From Haliotis asinina (Eukaryota > Mollusca > Gastropoda > Lepetellida > Haliotidae): 64,000 nucleotides of DNA. The stretch covers positions 15,295,969 to 15,359,968 of the forward strand of contig NC_090288.1 in the NCBI RefSeq assembly GCF_037392515.1. The letters run 5' to 3'. Within the stretch, counting starts at the first letter, position 1. The number at the start of each line of letters is the position of its first letter. The translations under genes and the position numbers were made by a program. This document shows, piece after piece, positions 23,531-38,500 of the stretch. The notes beneath the pieces are model-generated. The model was not told the DNA's origin, ran no database searches, and saw only the letters and a program-made list of their open reading frames with translations.

Positions 23531-26500
23531 ATGGCCAGTGTGCCAGAACATATCAACTTCCCTGCAGAGGAAGAGAAAATACTCAAATTTTGGAAAGACA
23601 TAGATGCCTTCCAGACGTCAGTGAAGCAGTCGAAGGGAAGGCCCAGGTATGAAGGTGATCTCCAGACGTTTACAACCCGTGAAGATTTGAGTTAGAATTG
23701 TTCTTCAGTAACCCATGTCTTAAGAGGCAACTAACGTGATTGGGTAGTCAAACTCGCTGACTTGATTGATAAATGTCATCGGTCTCCAGTTGCATAGATT
23801 GATGCTCATGAAGTTGATCAGTGGATCGTCTGATCATTACTCGATTACTTACAGACTGCCGCCATATAGCTGGTGTAAAACTAAACACTCACTTACTCCA
23901 GACATTTACAGTTCTATAGTAACATTTATAATCAAGAAATGAGTTAAATACATGTAGGGTCTTATTGATCAAATAAACAGATGTCTAAATAAGTATTATT
24001 TTTATTAGTATTCATGCAACAAGAGTTAGACTCTAAGGCTGGTCCATATGACTTTGTGTAGGAAATACCTAGTCTGGTCTTGTTAAAATCTTATCTGACC
24101 AGCCTGACTGGTTGTGTAGATATTAAATAAATGCTGTTACATATCAGCAGCGGCATAGAACTCAACTCAATCACTCAGTAATCCAAAATGGGCATTAGCC
24201 CAAGCAACACTTACTAACTTAGAAATAATCTTTCCAAAAAATTGCTTCAAGAGTAGGTGTTCTTGCTTTGCAGACATTGAATTCTAGAAATCTTTATTGC
24301 ACATGCTTAATGTTCTAAACAATGAACATGAGATTCCTTTGAACAGACTTCATCGTTTGGGGAATAGCAAGCATGTCTAATGTCTTGTTTGTTAACTGAA
24401 AAACTCTTTTGTTTAAAAATATCCCCTTCAGTATTACTCCTGTTCATAGTGAACTACTGACAGTAGCATGACTCCTCAGCTCACGTCAGTAACAAATGGT
24501 ATGGTGTATTACACTCACTTAAACCATTGTGGTGCAAGCAGTTATAAACTTTGGAAAATGCGTTGCCATGGCATTTGTGTATTGTGTTGTGCAATCACTT
24601 GAACCATTTTGATGTAGAAAATGCAGTGCTGCATCAAAGCCATAATGCTTTCCCAGAAAATGACTCTTGTCTCTTAACTACACACAACCACACCCAGTAT
24701 CAAATAGTCAAGACTTAAGTTCGATGTTTTTATTTTAGAATTATTAGAATTATTTCACTACATACCCCAACCATATCCAAGAGAAAATTATTTAGTTTTG
24801 ATAAGATGTCAACACTTAACTTGACACTGGTTTTGGAAGTAATAATTATTGTCCTCTTCAACGTGACCCTGTTCACTGACCCGTGTTCACGCCTTGAGTT
24901 ACTGATTCTCAACTGCAAGCATTTGTTGAAAGTAGCTGGTGTGTGACCAAACCGAGTTGTGTGTTTGAGTACAATGCACCTTGTGTCTGAGTGCACACCT
25001 GGTGTAGAGTGTGTTCTCACCAAAGGCTGTTATGTGTTGCATCAGACAGGATGCAGTAGAAAGCGCTTGATCACGGATGTTGGTGAAACTTGAAAAGACC
25101 TGTGATCATGTCACTGCTATGTGTTAAGGTTAAAAATATGTTTATATATTTTGTAAGTTTGAGTTCCCTCAGAGTGGCTGTCCACAGATTATTTAGAGAC
25201 TTCTGTCATAAAGTTGGAATATTGCTTAATGCAACACTGAACATCAAACCAACAAACAGTGAGTGAGTATAGTGTTACGCTGCACCCAGCAATATTCCAG
25301 CTATATGATGGTGGTCTGTAACTAATTCAGTCCGGACCAGACAATCCAGTGATCACTAGCATGAGCATCGATCTGCATAACTAAAATCGTTGACTTGAGT
25401 CAACCAAGTCAGTGAGCCTGACCACCCATTCCCGTTAGTCACCATAGGTTGATAAAGACCTATTCTATCACGAAACTTATCAGGTCACTAACAAACAATG
25501 GCTTTGGGCTAGTCTAATTGCTAGGGTGTTATCTTGCCATGCTGAAGACTCAAGTTCGATTCCCAACAAGGACACAGTGTGTGAATCCCATTTTTGGTGT
25601 CCCACACCATGATATTGCTGGAATATTGCAAGCAGCAGCATAAAACTAAAACTCACTCATACACTAACAAGCAATCTAGTTCTGGTGACCCATGAAGGTA
25701 CAGGTTCGAATATTGATCTTTAGTAACTCATGCTTGTGGTAAGAAGTGGCAAATAGGATTGGGTGGACATGTTCACTGATATTAACCCATGTCATCAGTT
25801 GTGTAAATCAATGCTCATTCTGTTGATCACTGGATCATTTGGTTCTGGCTGTGATTCCAGACCTGCCATACAGCTGGAATATTGCTGAGTGTGGCATAAG
25901 TTCTCTGTTTTTGTTTATTTTCTTCTGAGTTTTTTCAAATTTCTGTTTTACCTTCCAGGTTTTCCTTCTATGATGGGCCACCATTTGCCACAGGCCTGCC
26001 ACATTATGGCCACATCCTGGCAGGAACCATCAAGGATGTTGCCACTCGGTGGGCGCATCAGAGCGGCTTCCATGTAGAGAGGAGGTTTGGTTGGGATTGC
26101 CACGGACTGCCAGTGGTAGGTGTTCAAGATCGGGCCCCAATTTGTTGAAACAAACTCAAGTCTGATTTTTTTACTTAAGTTAGAATTAAATTTGAGAAAA
26201 TGCAGGAAAAAGCAATTCACAGAATGAACTGAAATTAATATTAAACTCAAACATTTTTGACAATTTTTGTTGCTTAATTTTTATGTTTTTTTTTTATCAT
26301 ACTCCTACTATGAAGTAACGGGGGTATAGCATTCATTTCTTCCGTCCTGAAACTTTTTCCGGAGCATATATCTTAAAGTTTACATGCTAGGTTCACGGAA
26401 CTTCACACATGTTAATCATTACAAGCAGATGTGCCATTGAAGGTTTTTCAGATTTTGGTTTTGTGCAGTTTCCATGGAAACACACCTTAGTGCCAAATGT

Positions 26501-29500
26501 GTTTGATGGTATTGTTCGGAGCATATCTCTCAAAGTCTACATGCTAGGTTCACCAAACTTCACACACATATCAATCACTACCCATTGATGTGCCTTTTGG
26601 TATTTTAACTGTTTTTTGTTTTTTTCAGAATTTGTTGTGTTGTTTCCATGGAAACATGGCAAATTGTGTTTGATAGTTACCTGGCCACAGCATATCACAG
26701 ACACAAACTACACATGCTAGATTCACCAAACATGGTACACAAGTTAGTCGTGACCCAAAGATATGCCATGTGCTATTTATTTGCAAAATGTGATTATTCA
26801 AAGTGTTCTGTATCTACATAGGATATATTGTTCATGTGATGAGTACAAATATAGTTCTCATTGATTCTAAAGAGTTAATTTCTTCATTTCATATATGCAA
26901 ATAAAGGTGTACATGGCAAAACTATCATCTAATATGCATATAAAGTTTTTTTAGAGTCGAGGAGAAAGTCTTTGGAACTGCTGATCACATTATATATCAA
27001 TATCAGTCATTTCCATGTCCCAATGTGGGAAGTGGGGGTATGTGAGCTGTGCTCACTTCAACACTTGAGCATGGCCATAGGGCTCTGTCAAACTTTCTGA
27101 TACTCTCTTTCAACTCTGTGGAATCATACAGCCGTGCTGCCCGTTAGACACAATGAACTAAACAGATTCTGTAGTCTAATGGGAAAGTTGAAACCCAAAT
27201 ATCACATTTGTTACAGTTTGCATGTTGCTGTCTTAAAGCTGGAATGTTCCTGAGTGCTGGGTCAAACAGTAACCCTGATGATATATATATATCTTTATGT
27301 ACTGTGTTGATTACAGGAGTATGAGATAGACAAGACTCTGGGCATCAAGGGACCCGAGGATGTGGCAAAGATGGGGATTGAGGCCTATAACAAGGAGTGT
27401 CGCAAGATCGTCATGAGGTACTCCAATGAATGGGAGGTAAGGAAAGTCACAAAAATTCATACCCGTGAAGATCCGGGGTTAGACATCTCCAGAATGTTTT
27501 CAAAAGTGTTGAGAATAAGAATGTTCAAAACATTCTAAATTCTGCCAAAAAAAATGCTAACAAGAATATGAGTTTTGTATGTGCTGATACATCACTACAA
27601 ATGATGTACATTTGTAAGACACTGGTTCACATTTCAGACCATTGTGACCCGTCTTGGTCGCTGGATTGACTTCAAGAACGACTACAAGACGATGTACCCC
27701 TGGTTCATGGAGAGTATCTGGTGGGTGTTCCAACAACTCTACAACAAGGGGCTCGTCTACCAGGGCTATAAGGTAAGCTAAATATCAGCTAGTGAGCAAA
27801 TTCCTAATTTTTTCTGTCTTAAGGAGCACAGATTGCTAACTGCACCAATTTGTGGAAGCATCTGAACATCTACATAACTACCACAATGTTACAAGTCAAC
27901 TCAAAACCTTGAGACTCCTCTCTGATGTGTACCTGCCTATCTGTGTTCTGTTGACATTGCCCACAAACTAAACAATTAATCATTCAATGATGCATTTACT
28001 GTATGTGCTATGAAGCAAAGCAAACCTTCACTTAGCAGAAAAGATTAATGTCAGACTCACACACTTGGGATAAAGGGTGTTGAATACCCGATTGTGAAAA
28101 TACATTAAGGTCCTGTTCACATGAAGAGACAACTTATCTGCCTGTTCACATTAAGATGCAACTAATGGGCCAGTTCACATTAAGATGCAACTAATGGGGC
28201 TGTTCACATTAAGATGCAACTAATGGGGCTGTTCATATTAAGATGCAACTAATGGGGCTGTTCATATTAAGATGCAACTAATGGGGCTGTTCATATTAAG
28301 ATGCAACTAATGGGGCTGTTCACATTAAGATGCAACTAATGGGGCTGTTCACATTAAGATGCAACTAATGGGGCTGTTCATATTAAGAGACAATTAATAT
28401 GCTTGTTCACATTAGTCTGGGCTAGTTGATACTCACTCATGACTGTGCTGTCTGGACAGCCTGATCTCTGACATGCATTCTCTTCAGGTGATGCCCTTCT
28501 CCACTGCGTGCAACACGCCCCTGTCAAACTTTGAGTCGGGACAGAACTACAAGGAGGTCACAGACCCTGCTGGTAGGTTCTACTGAGCCTGGAATTAGTG
28601 CAGATGAACTGGACACCATTTCATTATAATTAGAACTTTTGCTCTTATATTACTCAATACCTTTTGCTCTTAATGATAAAACCTGTGAAACTCTGAGTTA
28701 GAATTGATCTTTAGTAACCCATGCTTTTTATTCCCTGGGCATGTAATGCGGGGGATATAGTCAACACCTCGCCTGTTTGTCCATCCATCCATGCGTCTGT
28801 AATCATTTTGTTTTCGGAGCATACCCAATAAACGTTCAATATTTCTAGACCAAAATTGATAGATAAATTAGTCTGAATCTATGGTTGTGCCTTTTGCTAT
28901 TTACAGATTTTTGGCATTTTTTGTTTTTGTTTTTTTTTGTTTTTCCATGAAACATTTTGGTGTTAGTCTAATGGTGGAGTGGGCTTTGTTTCGGGAGCAG
29001 AACTCAAAAACTGTTCAGTATTTTTCTCCCAAACTTGGTAGATATATCAGAATCTAAAGTTTTTACAGGTTTTTGTGAATCATTATTTTCTCAGTTTCCA
29101 TGGAAACGTTTCGGACTTAGTCTCGAATGTGACATATGTTTTTCGTTTCCGGAGCACAACTCAAAAACTTCCTAATATCTGTCAGTAAAACTTGGTAGAT
29201 CTGTGTAGCAGACCCCAACGTGGTGCCTTTTGCTGTTTACAGGTTTTTGTGATTTGTCATTTTCTGGGTTTCCAACTAAATGTTTCGGACTTAGTCTCTA
29301 ATGTAACGCGTGTTTTGTTTCCAGGGCACAACTCAAAAACTTCGTTACGCCTATCAGTGAAACTTGGTAGATATGTGAAGTAGACACCAACATGATGTCT
29401 TTTCCTATTTACAGGTTTTTGTGATTTATCATTTTCTGGGTTTCCATGGTAATGATTCTGACTCAATCTCCAAATGGAGGCATGGACTTCGTTTCCGGAG

Positions 29501-32500
29501 CACAATTCGAAAACTATTTAATATCTTTCAGCAAAACATGGGAGATATTCGGGGCAGACCCCAAAGTGGTGATTTTGCTATTTACAAAGTTTTGGCAAAT
29601 TTACTTTTCCTGGTTTCCATGGAAACGATTCAGACTTTCTCTCAAAATGGAGGGATGGGCTTCATTTCGAGAGCACAACTCGAAAAGCATTTCGTATCTT
29701 TCTTACAGATCTTGGCAGACATGTGAGACAGATCTTGAAGTGGTGCCTTTTGCTGTTAACAGATATATGGCATTTATATTTTACATGAATTCCATGGAAA
29801 CAATTCAAACTTAGTCTAAAAAACATTAAGTTACTGTCGGATGATGACTCATCATCTTCTGATGACTCTTGTTGTAATTCGGATAACAAAATATGGTCAT
29901 AGTTCACCTTTCATGATTTATTGTCTCTGATACAAATCCCACATCAATTAGAAATGGTGGCTTCCATTTTAGTAATCATCAGTTTCCCCCTGGAGGAAAC
30001 TCCAGATGTGTCCATCATCGCCTGGACCACCACGCCATGGACGTTGCCTAGCAACCTCGCTTGTTGCGTCAACGGAGACCTGGATTATGTCAAACTTAAA
30101 GGTCAGTGAGATCTCATCCCTTTCACAACCTCAGTAAACATGTGAAGTTGCCTCTGGGATTCTTAATTATCTAATGTTTATAAATATTTAAGGTCTTTTT
30201 CAGGGGAAGGTACCAATTGGTCTGAAGTTAAGTATCTATACTGGACATAATAAGTTAGGGATGTTTGTATTTTTTTGATAGATATTTTATTTGTGTCAAT
30301 GAATAAATACATAATATTTCAAAATTTCAAAATTTGCATATATCCCTAACTATTTTTGTCCAGTATATTTCAATGTATCAGTGTATCAGTAGGATTGAAA
30401 TGTTGATAGAGAAAACTATGAGCCAGTGTGTTGAAGGCCTGAAACTTTTATTGATACCTTCATTGTTGTAATTAAGTTTCTTATTTACTTCTGCTCATTC
30501 GTGGATCAGTACCAAGACAATCTGGTTGCAAAAGATCTTTAGCAACCCATGATTGTAAGACTAAATAGATTGTTTGGTCAGGCTTGCTGGTTTATCCCAG
30601 TTGTGTAGATAGGTGTTCATGCTGTTGATCACTGGATGGTCTGGTCTAGACACAGTTATTTACAGAATGCTACCATATAGCAGGAATATTGCTGTATAGG
30701 GAGTTAAACGACAAAAACGATTTCAAATAAAATGTGTATTGAAAGTTGCAAGTATTTTTGGTTGACAATTTGTAGTGAAATTTTTTTAATCCTCAAACAT
30801 TTTTTAAATAAATTTTGAAAAATTGATGCATTAACATCATTAATGTTGTATGGTATATGTTACAAAGTGTTGTTGTTGCTTGTGCTCTTTTCTGCGGACA
30901 AGTCTTTGAATGTAATTATTGTCATTAAGTCTACTCTTTACTGGTACCTTGTAGGAGATGATATTGCAGGGATTGTGCTAAAAGTGGCTTAATACCATAC
31001 TTACTCACTGCATGAAATGTTCCTCTCCTCAGACAAGAGTTCTGGTAAGGTGTACATCATGATGGAGGCGAGACTGGGGGCACTGTTCAAGTCAGAGGAG
31101 GAGTACACTGTACTGGAGAAGTAAGTAATCTTCTTGACTGTCTTGGTGTATATGTGAAATGTTTTAGCATTGTTCCTGGCATGGTGGCAGAGTATGTCCC
31201 TTTGATGTGCTTGAAGCCGATGAATTTATAGGAGAAATTTCTGATTTAAATTGAGTTGATGATTTTATTGCCATCAGAGATGAGGTGAAAACTCACCCAG
31301 TCATGTTGCGTCATTTAGTTGTGCTAAAAGCCAATTATCATTATTTGATCATTCCATCTAAGGGGAATGAAGGTGACATAGCCCCATGGTAAAGTATTCT
31401 CTCATCATGCCAAAGACCTGTGTTTTATTCCTGTCATGGGTACAATGTGAGAAGCCCATTTCTGTAGTGCCCCTGAGGGTGGTAGGGTAGCCTAGTGGTT
31501 AAAGTGTTCACCTGTCATGCCAAAGACCTGTGGTCTATTCCCATCGTGGTTATTATGTGTGAAGCCCATTTCTGGTGTAGCCTGCTTTGATAGTATATGA
31601 ATATTGCTGATGGAGGAGGGTTTATCTTTGAGGACAAGTTTAGATGAGTTTGCAAGAACAACATATATATCTAAGATAAAGACTCATCCATATTTACCTT
31701 CTTGCAGATTCAAGGGCAAGACTCTGGAAGGAAAGAAGTACAAGCCACTGTTTCCATACTTCGAGAATGTAAGTACTTCTTCTGTTTTTCAGAAATGCAG
31801 GTTGACAAATGAAATGTTATTAGATTTATTAGCTCTTCATAGCAGTAGATAAATATTATGGTGGCAATGATTGAATTTTCATTATTATTAAATTGAAAAA
31901 TGAACCACAGCATTATTTATATGCAAGAGCACAAATTTGATTTGAATGTCTTGTTAATGTTCTTTCAGATGGGCAAGACAAATGGAGCCTTTAGAGTTCT
32001 TCTAGGTAGTTACGTCACAGCAGAAAGTGGTACTGGTGTTGTCCATCAGGCACCATACTTCGGTGAAGTATGTATTGTCTGTCTTGAATATTTATTTAAA
32101 TAAATGATTAATTAAACATCATGTTTGATTCTCTGGCACCAAACACAGTGTAGGATATCATCTCGTGACACCTCAGCTCTACTGTCAGTTGAATACCCCC
32201 AAAAATAAGAATTCTGTTATTTTGATGACATTTGCAGAACACATTTTATATACAGTATTGATCCTAGTGAACAACCTTGACCTTGGATTATTTTACCAGG
32301 ATGATTACCAAACATGTCTGAAGTACAAGATCATCACCAAGGACATGAAGATGGTTTGTCCTATAGATGCCAGTGGCAAGTTCACCGAAGAGGTCACACA
32401 CTTCAAGGGCATGTACTTCAAGGTCAGTGGTGTCAAGGAAAAGTAGTGCAATAGACTCTGTAGCCCATTTTAGCTTGTTTATCTTTGCAGTGAATATTTG

Positions 32501-35500
32501 ATAAATTTTGAATAAAACACATTGTTATTACTGCTTGTATACACCACATTCTCTGCATGAATACATCCATGAATACATATTGCCACCATGGGTATCAATG
32601 TTGCCATGTCTATGTTTAGTCTGGTAATGAGGGAAACTATTGGTAGCCACACAGGCTTTACACAGAGCATGAATTGAAGAGGGTAGTGCTTAGCAAATGT
32701 GCCTAGCAGTTTGTGTTGCCATAGTAACAGCTGATCTCTGTTGCAGGATGCTGACAAGGAGATCATGAAGAAGCTGAAGGCTGAAGGTCGTCTCGTCCAC
32801 CAGGGCACAGCCAAGCACAACTACCCATTCTGTTGGAGGTAAGGCCAGCTGTTATGTGTCGATAACTTATCTCAAGATTGTGAGTTCGGTTAAAATTTGT
32901 AACAAAATGAGTCAGCAATGAAGATTTGATGACGGAATGGAAACTATGTGTTGCCAGACAACCTGGGGTGGTAGTGTAGCGACACACTTAGAGAGATAAG
33001 TGGGTAAGTTTTATACCGCTTTTAGCAATATCTCAGCAATATCTCAGCTGGGGACACCAGAAATGGGCTTCACATATTGTACCTATGTTGGTAATCAAAC
33101 CTGGGTCTTCGGTGTGATGAGCAAACACTTTAAACAGTAGGCCACCCCACTGCACTTCAGAGAGATGAGATTAGATGAAATAGGCTGTATTATACCAAGG
33201 AATTCGTTCTTGCAGCATTGGAATCTCTTTATCAAAATAGATAAAATATTTTGTACAATGGAAAATGAATAATTATGACAGAGTGTTTGAATAACATTCT
33301 GTGTAACAGTTGATATTCAGGCAGTTTATTCTGAAAGCTGTTTGTGGAATGATTGTTTAAATTAATAGTATCAGTATGATATGATACCTGTACTAGTGGT
33401 GATCTGATTAACTGAATCATCAAAGATTGGTTGCAGTGACTAAACGATCAAGCATCGATGGTGTTTTCTCTTTAATGAACACAACCAATTTGGAACATTT
33501 GTTTGCATAAACAATATCTTTCACATGGATGGTTTTGTCTGTGTCATGAAATTTGCACTACAAGCTACAGGTCATGATTGAATTTATCTTAAGGACTCAA
33601 GGAAGTTTTCATTACTAACATCCTAGTAATCATTTAAAGATATGAAATTTGCAAATGTGTTTTGTACAATTTACACAGCCAAAAGCCCAAAACGTTTGTG
33701 CATTAACAAGGGTTGGGAAAGAGAACTTTGACAATGGGCCATTTTATTATCTATTTTCTGAATTTAATAAGGGTCACTGCCCTTGTATCAATAGTAAATT
33801 TCAAAATTGTAATGGGCCGTTTTTTATTCTAATGTGCAAACTGGCCCATGGCCCCTGCGTATCCCAATCCCTGCATTAACAAACATTACTGACTAAGCCG
33901 ACCAATTATTTTCGGTGATTGATCGGTTGTAATAGACCAGTCATCAAGTATGAGGTTTTAACCAATTCCCAACACTAACCTGTACTTCCTAGGGCAATAT
34001 TCCTAACTAACAGCTGAGAAAAATATAGTGTCTGTCATGCTTGATCATAAAAGTGAAGAAAAACAACGTATGTCAATGACATTGCAATCACAATACAAAC
34101 GCCATTGTGGGAGTTGTCCATCACTTTGAATCAAACTACACTTCTTTTGTTTGTAGTTAGAAATGAGAAGACATTATACCACCCACATACATCTCAATGT
34201 TCAAGAAACCCTGTTCATTCAATTGTTATTTCTAATGCAGGCAAGACCAGTGAAGATACGAGTTAGAATTAATCCTCAGTAGCCTATGTTTGTCATAAGA
34301 GGCAATTAATCGGGTGGTAAGGCTAACTGACTTGGTGACACGTCATCATATCTCAGTTGTGTTGATAAGCGGATTGTCTGATCCAGACTTGATTGTTAAC
34401 AGACTTCTGCCATATAGCAGGAATATTTCTGAGTGTGGTGTGAAACTAAACTCACTCACTTACTCATTCTAATGCGGATTCAAGTTTTGTGGATAAGATC
34501 AGTGCGTAGTTCTCATGGGTATGTATCATGGTGCCATGTGTTAGACTGCCATGTCTGTTACTACAGGTCTGAGACTCCCCTCATGTACAAGGCGGTGCCA
34601 AGCTGGTTCATCCGAGTTGAGCAGGCTACTGACAAGCTGCTGGACAACAACCAGAAGACTTACTGGTAAGGGAATCGATGATGATCAAGCTGATTCCACA
34701 ATGACTTGCTACATGTGTACTGTTTTCTCTCTTTTCTTCTTTAACTTTTTGGAGTAAACAGATTACTTTGACAAATTCTGAAGAGAATTTTGTTACGAAT
34801 AGTGGGTATTGGGGACACGTTACAGCATTGTTTTGGTGCTTTGACCAGGTTGTGTTATCAACAGTTTTCCATTTTCTGAGAGTCTGTTTTTTCCTCAGGG
34901 TGCCAGACTTTGTGAAGGAGAAGAGATTTGCCAACTGGCTGCGTGATGCTCGGGATTGGGCTGTCTCCCGTAATCGGTACTGGGGCACCCCCATCCCTCT
35001 GTGGATCAGTGAAGATGGAGAAGAGGTAGAGAGATTGGGCTTACAAAGTAGATCTTACGTGGCCACATACATAAGAGGTGTTTTCACTTTGCCATTAACT
35101 GATGGGTAATCAGCATTCACAGGATGAACCAAGACTTTTTGGGCTTTAATTGAGTATAATATATACCACTGAAAAAGGTAGGGGATATTCCATATTGCAA
35201 GCATACCACTAGCCAGTGCATAATGTCTATCCATACAGATGAAGCCTTTCCAAAGGAATGCAATAAATGCTCACATTTTCCCTTAATTTCTCTTCATCCT
35301 TTGTTCCTTCCTTAGCTTCATCATTTGCATTTTATCAATCTTGTAAATCCTGTATCCCCTAATGTTTTTTTAATAGTATATCTGTGTGGGGTTAAACTGT
35401 GGTGGTATCTCAAATTGCATGGTCTTGGAAACAGGCAATGTGTGTAGGTGAGCATGGGTCAATGCCAATTTTAGCAATATTCCTGCAATATCACAGAAGG

Positions 35501-38500
35501 CGACCTCAGGGGGGAGCTTCAATGATTGTATTCATGTGGGGAATCGGACTCAGGATTGAGACATGACAAGCAATACTTTAACCACCTGAATTCCAGAGTA
35601 TTTATGTACCCTATATATGTGTTGAGTAATGTTGAATGCAACTCAACTCAACCAAAATATGATTTAGAGTGGACCCAAAAGTGAAATGTTGATGCAGCAT
35701 GTAAAGCATTTGTCAACAACACAGCTGTTTAATGAAACTATGTGGCTGGTTACAGATCGTGTGTGTAGGATCTGTTGAAGAACTGAAGGAATTGTCAGGC
35801 GTTGAACTGAAGGATCTTCACAGAGAGAAGTGAGTTGTTCTCTTTTTTTGACACAAAGTTAAAGCCATATTTGCTCCCTCTCTGGCTTTTTATGAGTAGT
35901 ATCACTCCATATGGGGCTTTGTTTGGAGCCATATGGGCCCTTTATATGTCTCTTTCCTTGAACCTGTATGGCTCCCTATGTGGCTTTGTTTGGAGAAATA
36001 TGGATCCCTAAGTCTCTTTGCATGGAGTGATAGGGCTCCCTATGTGGCTTTGCATGGAGGTGTGTGGCCCTGCATGGAGCAAAGGCATGTTCAGAATCGC
36101 ATGCGCCCACGTGCTCCCGCGAACTATCCTCCCAGCTGACTCGCCAAGCGAAAAAAGATGGCGACCATGTTTAATAGAAAAAAAGCCATTCAAATCACGA
36201 ATGGGCAAGGAGTAGCCAAGAAATGTTGTGTAAAGCATAAAGAAGTTTAAAGTATAAAGACATCCATAACATTTTGTCTTATACATGTTTAATGTCATTC
36301 GTCTATACTCGCCCCTTTCCATAACCTCCAGCAAGAAGACGAAAGGCTATTCGTCTTTTCCCGGAATAACATGAGTTGGTCACAAATGGTTTGTTGTAAG
36401 AAAGCACTCGCATCCGTTCAGGACCCATGCGAAGGCTCGCGGGAGGCAATCGCGCAGGCGCTCGCGGTTCTGAACATGCCTCCGTTTTCCTCCCTATGTG
36501 GTTCTGCATGGACCTGTTTGGCTCACTGTGTGGCCCTGCATGGAGCTGTTTTGCTCCCTATGTGGCCCTGCATGGACTCCTATGACTCCCTTTGTGGCCC
36601 TGCATGGATTAGTTTGGCTCCCTATGTGTCTTTGCATGGAGCTGCCTATGTCGCCCTGCATGGACTCATATGGCTCCTATGTGGCTTTGCATGGAGCTGT
36701 TTGGCTCCCTATGTGGCTCTGCATGGAGCTCACTCCCTGTGTGGCTTTGAATGGAGCCATTGTACTCTCTATGTGGCTTTGTATATAAACTTATCACTCC
36801 CTCTTTGACTTTGCATGGAGCTGTGTTGCTCCCTTCGTGGTTTTTCTATGGAGCTGTATCACTCTGAATCTGGCTTTGAATAGACATTATCACTCCCTAT
36901 GTGGCCTTGCATGGAGCAGGCTTTTGCATGGGGCCATATTGCTGGGTCATACTTTAACACTGCATATAGGCAATACTTAGATATGTTTTGAAGCTCACAA
37001 CATGTGCAATACTTAGATATGTTTTGAAGCTCTCACACATTTTGCGTATATCTTGGTTATCGATCAATCCCATTATCAGTAGACTGAATATTTCTGGATG
37101 CGGTTTTACATCACATTGGCAAATCATGGCCAGATGGGCATGCTGTCATAGGTCAGATGGCAGTTATATACAGATCAGGATAGAATTGATAATGTCTAGG
37201 AAATGCCAGGCTTTATTCAGCAGTCTTGCCTGTCAAGTGAGGAACCCAAACTAAGTCTGAACCTCATGCTTCAAAATGAATTGACTTAAACTCAGCCTGT
37301 AGTTAAAACTGTATGAAGAACCTCTCATGTCATGTGGCAGAATCAGAGCCATTATCAAAGATGGCCCATTAGGTTTCAAAATGGCCCAAGTATTTGGATT
37401 TCACCTTCTCCAAGCCCAGAATGAACACTGCAGTCCACAGAAACAGGAGCCTAAAACGAGACATTTTCTGTTGACCTGAGTCAGTTATCTATTGCATGTA
37501 TTAGTTTAGTTTTGCGTTTTTCATTTTGAGGTCTATTTTGTTTCAGTGTTGACAAGGTGACCATTCCCTCTAAAATGGGTAGGGGAGTGCTGCGTCGTGT
37601 GAGTGAAGTGTTTGACTGCTGGTTTGAGAGCGGCAGCATGCCTTATGCCCAGGCTCATTTCCCATTTGAACACAAGAAGGACTTTGAGGAGAGCTTCCCA
37701 GCCGATTTCATTGCAGAGGGAGTGGATCAAACACGTGGATGGTAAGTTAGATGTAGCACATCATCAGAGATTATTATTGCTCTTTCTTATACTTGGGAAG
37801 GACCATGAATTTGGCAGTCTTGCTTTGAAAAGACCTCAAACATGAATCTGCATTTGAGAGTGCTGTTAATTTGGGACACCATGTTATCTCTTATATGAAA
37901 GAAATATTTCACAGATATGTGTTAATGGGACAAAGGATTAACAAGTCACTGGATCAGTAATGTTGCTTGAACTTGAATGTTGATATTTTCCATTGAACCT
38001 TTTAGAAAGAATATCCCATTACATCTAGTTTTAATGAACACTCAAGTCTTACTTTTACAATTTGAAGTGTGACCATTGCCCAAATAAAATTGTGTACAAT
38101 GTCCTTAAATGCTGTTTTAAGTTCTGTATGAACCACATATGTTTGAGAGGTGACACTGCTCAATATAAATTATTTGTAACTTTCTCTACAATTTCAGAAG
38201 TTCGCAGGTATATAGTTTACATTTATGAAAATTTATAAAACTAGATATACTCATGAAAAAACATAAGGGAACCCATTAAAGTACAAGTGTTTATTTATTT
38301 CCAGAGTTTCTCTGACAGGCCAATAATACCTTCTGAAGAAACCTGGAAAAGAAAGAAAGAACACTTGTACTTTCATGTGTTCCCTTCTTTGTTTCCATCA
38401 GTATATTAAATAGTTGATCATTCACCTTTTTGCAACTTTTTTCATGAATTGTTCTTTTCATTTATCAAGACTATATGTTCCTCTACAATACCATGGCAAA

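Larger units (their letters stand above)
23531..28572 (+). other. IARS1: IARS1 exons 1-5: N-terminal half of the catalytic domain
   Basis: Coding exons 23531-23646, 25959-26115, 27317-27436, 27638-27772 and 28488-28572. They encode residues 1-204, with [10 protein letters not shown] just before HYGH and WDCHGLP and RWIDF blocks after it, which bind ATP and isoleucine in the Rossmann fold. Confidence 0.95.
29973..34665 (+). other. IARS1: IARS1 exons 6-12: CP1 editing domain
   Basis: Coding exons 29973-30101, 31033-31120, 31708-31768, 31969-32067, 32300-32422, 32747-32838 and 34567-34665. This insertion hydrolyses Val-tRNA-Ile. The threonine-rich loop [10 protein letters not shown] is in exon 6; GTGVVHQAP closes exon 9 and GE|DDY spans exons 9/10, keeping the Asp expected in an active editing site. 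Confidence 0.95.

Noticed and set aside
28115..28410. CRISPR-like regular repeats
   Set aside because: Units are contiguous without unique spacers and the DNA is from an animal nucleus; it is a minisatellite.
36371..36808. 145-codon ORF with repeating peptides
   Set aside because: It reads through the 32-bp minisatellite and the TIR element; the periodic peptide is a by-product.
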